The notes beneath the pieces were generated by a model. That model saw only the letters and a program-made list of their open reading frames with translations. It made no database searches and was not told the DNA's origin. A program made the position numbers and the translations under genes. Positions 6,631 to 11,752 of a stretch of DNA of 11,752 bases are shown here, one piece after another. Origin of the DNA: Actinomycetota bacterium (GTDB lineage Bacteria; Actinomycetota; Rubrobacteria; Rubrobacterales; Rubrobacteraceae); the NCBI GenBank assembly GCA_020200675.1, contig JAIVIG010000355.1:1-11752 (forward strand), in the 5' to 3' direction. Positions within the stretch are counted from its first letter, which is position 1, and each line of letters opens with the position of its first letter.

Positions 6631-6652
6631 CCGTACCGGCGACCCTCGGGAT

Positions 6653-6672
6653 ACCCTCCAGGGTTGTATAAT
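6653..6672 (+). promoter_or_regulatory. TATAAT -10 element with adjacent inverted repeat, upstream of the FmdB-type gene
   Basis: A perfect TATAAT lies at 6667-6672, 40 bases before the ATG at 6713. No good -35 is found at 16-18 bases upstream. A small inverted repeat, ACCCT-CC-AGGGT (6653-6664), touches the -10 and could be a regulator site. GGAGG at 6704-6708 is the ribosome binding site. Confidence 0.5.
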
Positions 6673-6712
6673 CTCCGGGTCGCTACCCTTTATATATGCC
6701 ACTGGAGGCTCT

Positions 6713-7024
6713 ATGCCGATCTACGAATACAGGTGCGAGAACGAGCACGTTTTTGACATAATGCAGAGTATGTCCGAAAACCCCTTGACCGAGTGCGTCG
6801 AGTGCGGCGCTCCTGTCAAAAAGGTCCTCCAGCCGGTCGGCATCTCCTTCAAGGGCTCGGGTTTCTACTCTACCGACTACAACAACAAGAAGGGACCAAA
6901 GCCGGAGTCGAAGGAGACCGCGAAGACCGGCGAGTCGAACACCAACGGCACCTCCGGCTCCGAAGGCAGCGGCGAAAAGAAACCGGAGAAGACCTCGACC
7001 GAATCCACGAAGAAAGCGGACTAA
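6713..7024 (+). CDS. FmdB-type putative zinc ribbon protein
   Basis: A small protein of 104 aa whose first 57 residues follow the FmdB/CxxC_CXXC_SSSS regulatory-protein pattern: MPIYEYRC, then PLTECVECGAPVKKVLQPVG and FKGSGFYSTDY. The second zinc knuckle is intact (C28-x2-C31). The first reads C8-E-N-E-H12, where a CxxC is usual, so metal binding would need C8 with H12; similar C..NGH variants occur in the family as I recall it. Residues 58-104 form a hydrophilic, low-complexity Lys/Glu/Ser/Thr tail, probably disordered. The start is secure: GGAGG 4 bases before the ATG and the family's typical N-terminus. The molecular role of the family is poorly known; the name comes from a regulator of amidase or formamidase genes. 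The following membrane-protein gene begins 9 bases downstream, so the two are probably co-transcribed. Confidence 0.88.
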   Translation: MPIYEYRCENEHVFDIMQSMSENPLTECVECGAPVKKVLQPVGISFKGSGFYSTDYNNKKGPKPESKETAKTGESNTNGTSGSEGSGEKKPEKTSTESTKKAD

Positions 7025-7033
7025 GGGCCGGTA

Positions 7034-7342
7034 ATGGCAGACCAGCATGACATCGTCCCGAGGAGCGCCGCCTGGCACACCGAGCGGCCCGGTGGGCGCG
7101 GGGTCGTGCTCGTCCTGACCTTCCTCTTCATGCTCGCTGCCGTCTCCGTCTCCACCGGGCTCGTCGTCTACACCGCCTCGCGCCACGACCTCGCAGACGG
7201 CCTCTTCGCCCTCGTCTTCGCCGTCCTCAGCGCCCGCGCGGCGTTATCATGGTGTCTGTGGCATCATGGCAGTCAGCCGTCAGCTATCAGCCCTCAGCAA
7301 AGTTATGGAGGGCGAAAGCCCGCAGATGAGATGAACCGTTAA
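7034..7342 (+). CDS. Small two-helix membrane protein, unknown function
   Basis: A 102-aa protein with two hydrophobic segments: residues 24-48 (VVLVLTFLFMLAAVSVSTGL and following) and about 57-76 (LFALVFAVLSARAALSWCLW). The N-terminal 20 residues are polar. I do not recognise a family. The gene follows the FmdB-type gene by 9 bases with only a weak ribosome binding site (AAGGG), so translational coupling is likely. From about residue 79 the sequence (GSQPSAISPQQ) is encoded by heptad repeat DNA, so the C-terminal tail is probably not original: the repeat appears to have replaced or extended the end of the gene. The transmembrane core is unaffected. Confidence 0.6.
   Translation: MADQHDIVPRSAAWHTERPGGRGVVLVLTFLFMLAAVSVSTGLVVYTASRHDLADGLFALVFAVLSARAALSWCLWHHGSQPSAISPQQSYGGRKPADEMNR
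7269..7296 (+). repeat. Four imperfect 7-bp repeats, GCNNTCA
   Basis: GCAGTCA, GCCGTCA, GCTATCA and GCCCTCA follow one another at 7269-7296. On the other strand this reads as repeated TGANNGC. Runs of this type (CAGCCGTCAGCTATCAGC-like) recur between genes in various bacterial genomes, as I recall. Here the run overlaps the 3' end of a coding region. Confidence 0.75.
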
Positions 7343-7361
7343 ATCCGGTTCGAAAACGGAT
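7333..7361 (+). terminator. Hairpin at the end of the membrane-protein gene, weak terminator candidate
   Basis: GAACCG (7333-7338) and CGGTTC (7346-7351) form a perfect 6-base stem with a 7-base loop that contains the TAA stop (7340-7342). An alternative stem pairs ATCCG (7343-7347) with CGGAT (7357-7361). Neither is followed by a T tract, so termination is uncertain. The rest of 7362-7472 shows no gene. Confidence 0.3.
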
Positions 7362-7471
7362 CACACCACATAGCGCGTCTCCGTGCGCGCCGCCCCCAAT
7401 ACCGGCTCACAGCCGACGTTCGATCCATGAAAATCCCTGCAAATCGTGCCTCAACTTCTGGTAGAGGTAGC

Positions 7472-7502
7472 GTAGACAGCGTGCGTCTACTTCCCGTATA
7501 GT
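7472..7502 (+). promoter_or_regulatory. Promoter candidate for dnaE with overlapping inverted repeat
   Basis: TAGACA (7473-7478, five of six to TTGACA) and TATAGT (7497-7502) are 18 bases apart, placing transcription start near 7509 and giving a leader of about 90 bases. A perfect inverted repeat GTAGAC-N7-GTCTAC (7472-7490) covers the -35 and part of the spacer and could be a repressor site. It does not look like the GAAC-N4-GTTC LexA box of many actinobacteria. Confidence 0.5.
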
Positions 7503-7537
7503 GGCCTCTGTCCGCGAAGGACGGGGAGAACGGGCCT

Positions 7538-7563
7538 CGGCGGGACTTCTACGGGTCCCGCCG
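7538..7563 (+). promoter_or_regulatory. Hairpin in the dnaE leader
   Basis: CGGCGGGAC (7538-7546) and GTCCCGCCG (7555-7563) pair perfectly over 9 bases around the loop TTCTACGG. It lies between the promoter candidate and the ribosome binding site at 7587-7595. No T tract follows, so attenuation by termination is not evident; an effect on mRNA stability or translation is possible. Confidence 0.5.
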
Positions 7564-7599
7564 GCCGTGTAGCACAGAGAGACGTAGGGGAGGAGCGGG

Positions 7600-10500
7600 T
7601 TGACGGCGACGCCTTTCGCGCATTTACACTGCCATTCGGAGTACTCGATGCTGGACGGGGCCAGCCGGATCCGGGACCTCATCTCCTTCGCCAAGGACCA
7701 GAATATGCCCGGTCTCGCCCTCACCGATCACGGCGTCATGTACGGCTCCGTCAAGTTCTACGGAGAGGCGAAGAAGGCCGGCATAAAACCCATAATGGGC
7801 TGCGAGGTCTACGTCACCGCGGACAGGCACGATAGGAGTCGGGCCAAGTACTACCACCTCACGCTCCTCGCTCGCACCCCCGAGGGCTACAAGAACCTCA
7901 TGAAGCTCTCCACCTGCGGTTTCCTTGAAGGCTTCTACTACAAGCCGCGCGTGGACATGGAGATGCTCAGGAAGTACGGCAAGGGGATCATCTGCCTCTC
8001 CGGATGTCTCTCCGCTGAGGTGCCGACGCGTATCCTCGAAGGCCGCATGGACGAGGCGCGCAAGCTGCTCTTCGAGTACGCGGAGATCTTCGACGCTGTC
8101 TTTCTGGAGATGCAGGACCACGGCATCCCCGAGCAGAGGCGGGTCAACGAGGGCTTGATAAAGCTCCACAAGGACACAGAAATACCGCTAGTGGCTACTA
8201 ACGACTCGCACTACACGGCCAGGAGCGACGCGAAGATGCACGACGTATTGCTGTGCATCGGGACCGGCAAGTTCTACAACGACCCCAACCGCATGAGGTT
8301 CGCCGGCGAGGAGTTTTACGTCAAGCCCGTCGAGGAGATGGCCAGGATCTTCCCGGACCACCCGGAGGCCCTCGAAAACACTCTAAAGGTCGTGGACCTC
8401 GTCGAGGACGTGGGGATAGAGCTCGGCAAGACGCGTCTGCCCAACTTCCCCAAGCCTTCCGGGTACACCGCCGACGATTACCTGCGCGAGCGGTGCGAGG
8501 AGGGGTTGCGGAAGCGTTACGGGGCGCGGGCTTCCTCTCCCGAGGTGCGAACGAGGCTCGACTTCGAGCTTTCGACCATCGGGAAGATGGGGTTCGCCGA
8601 TTACTTCCTCATCGTGTGGGACTTCGTCAAGTACGCCAAGGACAGGAAGATAGCGGTCGGGCCGGGGCGTGGATCTGCGGCGGGTTCTATCGTGGCGTAC
8701 GCGCTGGAGATAACGGACCTTGACCCTCTGGAGTACTCGCTCCTCTTCGAGCGGTTCTTGAACCCGGACAGGATCAACATGCCCGACGTGGACATAGACT
8801 TCTCGGTCCAGGGGCGGGGCGAGGTGATGAGGTATGTAACCGAGAAGTACGGCGGCCACGAGCACGTCGCCCAGATCATCACCTTTGGGACCCTTGGGGC
8901 GCGGGCGGCCATAAGAGACTCGGGCCGCGTTTTCCAGTACCCCTACGACGCCACCGACAAGCTGGCCAAGTTCATCCCCGAGAAGCCGGTCGGGACGACC
9001 CTGCGGGACATACTGAAGCAGGAGAACGGTAATTACGTGCCCGCCGAAAAGCACCCGGGGGCGGCGCGGGAGATGCTCCAGTTCGTCGAGGGCAACGCCG
9101 ACGCAAAGCAGATCCTCGACACCGCCTTCAGCATAGAAGGCTTCGCCCGCCACGCCGGAACCCACGCCGCGGGTGTGGTGATCTCCGAGGAGCCCCTCAC
9201 CGACATCGTGCCGCTCCAGCGCGTCGCGAAGGACGAGAACAGCGTCATGGTCCAGCACCCGATGAGCGACGTCGAAGCCCTCGGGCTCCTCAAGGTCGAC
9301 TTTCTCGGCCTGCGCAACCTCGACGTCATCGAGGAGACCCTCCAGACCATCTGCGAGACAACCGGAGAGGAAGTGGACCCTAGAGAGATCCCCCTCGACG
9401 ACGCGTTGACGTTGAAGCTCTTCGCTAGGGGCGACACGTTTGGGGTGTTCCAGTTCGAGTCCGGCGGGATGCAGCGGATGCTCCAGGAGGTCCGGCCAGA
9501 TCGTTTCGACGACCTCGTGGCGCTGAACGCCCTGTACCGCCCGGGCCCGATGGACTACATCCCCAACTTCAAACGCGGCAAGCACGACCCCGAGAGCGTG
9601 CAATACTCCGACCCGCGTCTGAAGTCCATCCTGGAGCCGACCTACGGGGTCGCGGCGTACCAGGAGCAGCTCATGGAGATCTCCAAAACCCTCGGCGGCT
9701 TTACCCCCGGCGAGGCCGACACCCTGCGCAAGGCCATCGGCAAGAAGAACGCGAAGCTCCTCGCCACGCTCAAGGACAAGTTCACCGAGGGGTGCGAGGA
9801 GAACCAGGTCGCGCCCGAGGTCGCCGAGGAGCTGTGGAACTGGATGGAGAAGGCCGGCGGCTACTCGTTCAACAAGAGCCACTCGGCCTGCTACTCCTTC
9901 CTCGCCTTCCAGACGGCGTATCTCAAGGCGCACTACCCGGAGGCGTACATGGCCGCGCTCATGAGCAGCGTGATGAACACCAAGGACCGGGTGCCGCAGT
10001 ACGTGGCTGAAGCGCGGGCGATGGGGATAGAGGTTTTGCCGCCGGACATCAACGAGAGCGGGCACCGGTTCACGGTGGTGGGGGAGACCATCCGCTTCGG
10101 ACTCTCGGCCGTAAAGAACGTCGGCGGAAACTTCGTCGAGGCGGTCATCGCCGCCAGGGAGCAGGACGGGCCGTTCGAGGACCTCTTCGACCTGTGCGCC
10201 CGGGTGGAGGGGAAGACCTACAACAAGCGCACCATAGAGTCCTTGATAAAGTGCGGCGCGTTCGACTCGATGGGGTGTTCGCGGGCCTCCCTGCTGGAGG
10301 TCCACGCCCAGGCCGTCGAGCTCGCCCAGAAGGACGCGGTTCAGGATGACGACTCCCAGTTCTGCATGTTCGAGGCGGCGGAGCTCGCCGACCTCGCCCC
10401 GCCCAAGCCTCCTATACGCGAGATCGAAGACGACAGACGCGGCACCTTGGAGTGGGAGAAGGAGACCCTGGGCCTCTACGTCTCCGACCATCCGTTGCGG

Positions 10501-11082
10501 CCCGTACTGCACAAGCTCAAGAAGCACACCGACACCACGGTTTCGGAGCTCGAGGGTTGCCGGGACGGGGCGGTGGTCTGGGTCGGGGGGCTGGCGACCT
10601 CGGTGCGGCGCAACACCACGCGCAAGGGCGACGTGATGGCGATGCTCCAGCTCGACGACACGCGCGGGCTAGCCGAGGTCATGGTCTTTCCGAGGGTCTA
10701 CGCCAAGTGCGCCGAGTGCGTGCGCGAGGACGCCATCCTCAAAGTAAAAGGCCGCGTCGAGCGCAAGGAGGGCATCCCGCGCATCGTCGCCCTGGAGATG
10801 GAAGATCTGCACCTGGATCCCGGCCTCGACCCGATCTACCTCTCCGCCGACTCCTTCGTCGGGCTCTCGCGCCGCGACGCCGAGAAGGTTTTCAAGGTGA
10901 TAGGGCGACACTCCGGCGGGAGCCCGTTGTTCCTGGTCTCCGACGACGGGACGCTGGAAGAGCAGATCTGCACCGTCGAGGACTCCTCCGACCTGTATGC
11001 CGAGCTCAAGCAACTGCTGGGGCCGCGCTGCATAAGTGCCGTCCGGAAGGTTGCCAAACCGGAGATGGAGCAAGTGTCTTGA
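7600..11082 (+). CDS. dnaE: DNA polymerase III alpha subunit (replicative, DnaE1 type)
   Basis: The catalytic subunit of the replicative DNA polymerase, 1160 aa and full length. Residues 1-280 form the PHP domain, and all nine usual metal ligands appear present: H10, H12, D19, H44, E69, H86, C136, D202 and H204. This suggests a working PHP 3'-5' proofreading exonuclease, as shown for mycobacterial DnaE1. The C-family polymerase core has GPGRGSAAGS at 354-363 and NMPDVDIDF at 393-401, giving catalytic D396 and D398, with D567 in KVDFLGL as the third. A beta-clamp-binding motif QFCMF sits at 920-924, after the helix-hairpin-helix region. An OB-fold follows at about 990-1075, then a short C-terminal domain. 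The TTG start at 7600 is chosen for its excellent ribosome binding site (GGGGAGGAG at 7587-7595) and its position just before the PHP motif HLHCH. A likely own promoter lies at 7473-7502. Confidence 0.97.
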   Translation: MTATPFAHLHCHSEYSMLDGASRIRDLISFAKDQNMPGLALTDHGVMYGSVKFYGEAKKAGIKPIMGCEVYVTADRHDRSRAKYYHLTLLARTPEGYKNLMKLSTCGFLEGFYYKPRVDMEMLRKYGKGIICLSGCLSAEVPTRILEGRMDEARKLLFEYAEIFDAVFLEMQDHGIPEQRRVNEGLIKLHKDTEIPLVATNDSHYTARSDAKMHDVLLCIGTGKFYNDPNRMRFAGEEFYVKPVEEMARIFPDHPEALENTLKVVDLVEDVGIELGKTRLPNFPKPSGYTADDYLRERCEEGLRKRYGARASSPEVRTRLDFELSTIGKMGFADYFLIVWDFVKYAKDRKIAVGPGRGSAAGSIVAYALEITDLDPLEYSLLFERFLNPDRINMPDVDIDFSVQGRGEVMRYVTEKYGGHEHVAQIITFGTLGARAAIRDSGRVFQYPYDATDKLAKFIPEKPVGTTLRDILKQENGNYVPAEKHPGAAREMLQFVEGNADAKQILDTAFSIEGFARHAGTHAAGVVISEEPLTDIVPLQRVAKDENSVMVQHPMSDVEALGLLKVDFLGLRNLDVIEETLQTICETTGEEVDPREIPLDDALTLKLFARGDTFGVFQFESGGMQRMLQEVRPDRFDDLVALNALYRPGPMDYIPNFKRGKHDPESVQYSDPRLKSILEPTYGVAAYQEQLMEISKTLGGFTPGEADTLRKAIGKKNAKLLATLKDKFTEGCEENQVAPEVAEELWNWMEKAGGYSFNKSHSACYSFLAFQTAYLKAHYPEAYMAALMSSVMNTKDRVPQYVAEARAMGIEVLPPDINESGHRFTVVGETIRFGLSAVKNVGGNFVEAVIAAREQDGPFEDLFDLCARVEGKTYNKRTIESLIKCGAFDSMGCSRASLLEVHAQAVELAQKDAVQDDDSQFCMFEAAELADLAPPKPPIREIEDDRRGTLEWEKETLGLYVSDHPLRPVLHKLKKHTDTTVSELEGCRDGAVVWVGGLATSVRRNTTRKGDVMAMLQLDDTRGLAEVMVFPRVYAKCAECVREDAILKVKGRVERKEGIPRIVALEMEDLHLDPGLDPIYLSADSFVGLSRRDAEKVFKVIGRHSGGSPLFLVSDDGTLEEQICTVEDSSDLYAELKQLLGPRCISAVRKVAKPEMEQVS

Positions 11083-11264
11083 TCCAGCACAGAGATGTAC
11101 ATCAGGAGAAATCAGAGGGGGCCACACAGCGCCGCTCGTGGCTGTATCGGTTCTTCTTCGGACTCTCAGGAGACGGAAGCTGCACTAATGCAGAAAGCAG
11201 TATGAAAGGCGCCAGTTTTTGGCAGACGAAAGCGACAATAGTCGCGAAAAACGTGACAATCTAA
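11079..11264 (+). pseudogene. Short frame overlapping the dnaE stop; possible 5' part of a frameshifted gene
   Basis: A TTG at 11079 overlaps the dnaE stop (TTGA) and is preceded by GGAGATGGAG at a suitable distance, the usual arrangement for translational coupling. The frame reads on to RRSWLYRFFFGLSGDGS and ends at TAA 11262-11264 (61 aa). Its last 15 codons overlap the next gene in another frame. The run of five T at 11216-11220 is where the two frames could join: one extra T, or a -1 ribosomal slip, would give a continuous frame (GASF then LADESDNS) of about 192 aa. The segment SWLYRFFFG is weakly like SFWDRIFFG in the broken gene at 6293. Alternatives are a genuine short overlapping gene or plain non-coding sequence. 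Confidence 0.35.
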
Positions 11265-11656
11265 CTCACTACGGACAGGGTATAGGTTGGACACTCGGAG
11301 GACTGTTCTTCCTGTTGTGCGCCTGGTACCTGGAACCACTACCAAATACCGAACTGTTCGGGGTAGCTCTATATCCCGAGATAGCTCTAAACACCTTGCT
11401 CTACATCCTCACCGGTACCTGCTGGTTCTTTACCGTGACATTCTTCGGCCTCGCGCCACGGGAGAGCCCAGGGATGGGACGATTCCTCAAATCGCTATTT
11501 GGAGGCGGTGAAGAAGGGTGGCGATACGTATTCCTGACCACCTTTGCCGTAGGTCTCGCCGCTCTCTGCTACGGGGTAAATTGGATAATCCCAGGAGAGC
11601 CCGCGGCGCTTGACTGGATCAAGTGGCTCTTTACTGATCTCTGCGGAGGCATCTAA
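11219..11656 (+). CDS. Three-helix membrane protein, unknown function
   Basis: A 145-aa protein with a charged N-terminus (about residues 1-18) and hydrophobic segments at about 20-38 (IGWTLGGLFFLLCAW), 55-79 (ALNTLLYILTGTCWFFTVTF) and 103-125 (YVFLTTFAVGLAALCYGVNW). Residues 80-100 form a polar loop with FGGGEEG. No family is recognised. The start given is TTG at 11219, with a purine stretch (GAAAGG, 11204-11209) upstream; it is uncertain because the frame is open back to 11189 and could be fed from the frame that begins at 11079. Codon use includes more CTA, ATA and AT-ending codons than in dnaE, and the local GC content is lower, which may mark acquired DNA. It lies downstream of dnaE and may be co-transcribed with it. 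Confidence 0.65.
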   Translation: MADESDNSREKRDNLTHYGQGIGWTLGGLFFLLCAWYLEPLPNTELFGVALYPEIALNTLLYILTGTCWFFTVTFFGLAPRESPGMGRFLKSLFGGGEEGWRYVFLTTFAVGLAALCYGVNWIIPGEPAALDWIKWLFTDLCGGI

Positions 11657-11710
11657 ACTCTAGGACAATGGATCGTATGGGAAAGACGCTATCGAGCCAA
11701 GCCACCGACT

Positions 11711-11736
11711 GGCGCGAAGGCAGACGTCTTCGCGCC
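11711..11736 (+). terminator. Strong hairpin after the membrane-protein gene
   Basis: GGCGCGAAG (11711-11719) and CTTCGCGCC (11728-11736) pair perfectly over 9 bases with an 8-base loop. The hairpin lies 55 bases past the TAA at 11654-11656. Only a short TT follows on the forward strand, so it fits a GC-rich terminator without a long T tract. It may act in both directions. Confidence 0.55.
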
Positions 11737-11752
11737 TTCGAACTCAAACACC

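Noticed and set aside
6082..6702. 206-codon reverse frame covering the duplicated segment
   Set aside because: Its apparent internal repeat (RRTYSSCNTSL) is the antisense of the 50-bp duplication. The forward reading gives a coherent small protein once one copy is removed.
7510..7522. Small hairpin GTCC-GCGAA-GGAC at the start of the dnaE leader
   Set aside because: The stem is only 4 bases, common by chance in GC-rich DNA; the 9-bp hairpin at 7538-7563 is the only leader structure worth listing.
8383..10527. Open frame of 714 codons on the reverse strand
   Set aside because: It lies entirely antisense to dnaE, has no recognisable protein motif, and is a by-product of GC-rich codon bias in a well-identified gene.
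11095..11205. 36-codon frame starting at ATG 11095 after dnaE
   Set aside because: The overlapping frame from TTG 11079 has a better ribosome binding site and more protein-like sequence (SWLYRFFFG); this one is low-complexity Ser/Arg-rich.
1..11752. CRISPR array, tRNA, rRNA or intact insertion sequence
   Set aside because: No regularly spaced repeats with unique spacers, no cloverleaf or conserved rRNA segment, and no complete transposase with terminal repeats were found. The repeats present are coding repeats, two short tandem duplications and one heptad run.

Overview
The window is GC-rich chromosomal DNA from what looks like an actinobacterium, most plausibly a Rubrobacter-like lineage. 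The reasons are a complete actinobacterial-style DnaE with an intact PHP metal site, a large SARP/NB-ARC/LuxR regulator, GTG/TTG starts and an FmdB-type zinc ribbon protein. The genus is an inference; no rRNA or other marker is present.

Left part (1-2770): the start of a leftward gene (1-57) faces a rightward GNAT acetyltransferase (145-459). The GNAT breaks off just before its acetyl-CoA loop and is followed by about 250 bases of unrecognised, degenerate sequence. A GC-rich hairpin (692-719) then ends a leftward gene for a secreted parallel beta-helix protein (752-2695). That gene follows, 75 bases downstream and on the same strand, a very large regulator (2771-6007, real start probably GTG at 5941) with a DNA-binding domain at each end. 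The pairing suggests, but does not prove, that the regulator controls the surface protein.

Middle (6008-7600): after the regulator's promoter comes a rightward small gene (6293-6630) broken by a clean 50-bp direct repeat (period 53), which frameshifts it. An FmdB-type protein (6713-7024) follows behind a perfect TATAAT, then a two-helix membrane protein (7034-7342) whose tail runs into heptad repeat DNA. A 257-base gap holds a promoter candidate and a leader hairpin for dnaE.

Right part (7600-11752): dnaE (TTG start, 1160 aa), the replicative DNA polymerase III alpha subunit. A short reading frame overlaps its stop codon and, through a T5 run, may join a three-helix membrane protein (11219-11656). 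A strong hairpin (11711-11736) closes the segment.

No tRNA, rRNA, CRISPR array, complete insertion sequence or defence system was recognised. I see no clearly new biological system. The most notable items are the duplication-broken small gene, the double-ended regulator with its surface-protein neighbour, and the possible frameshifted gene downstream of dnaE.
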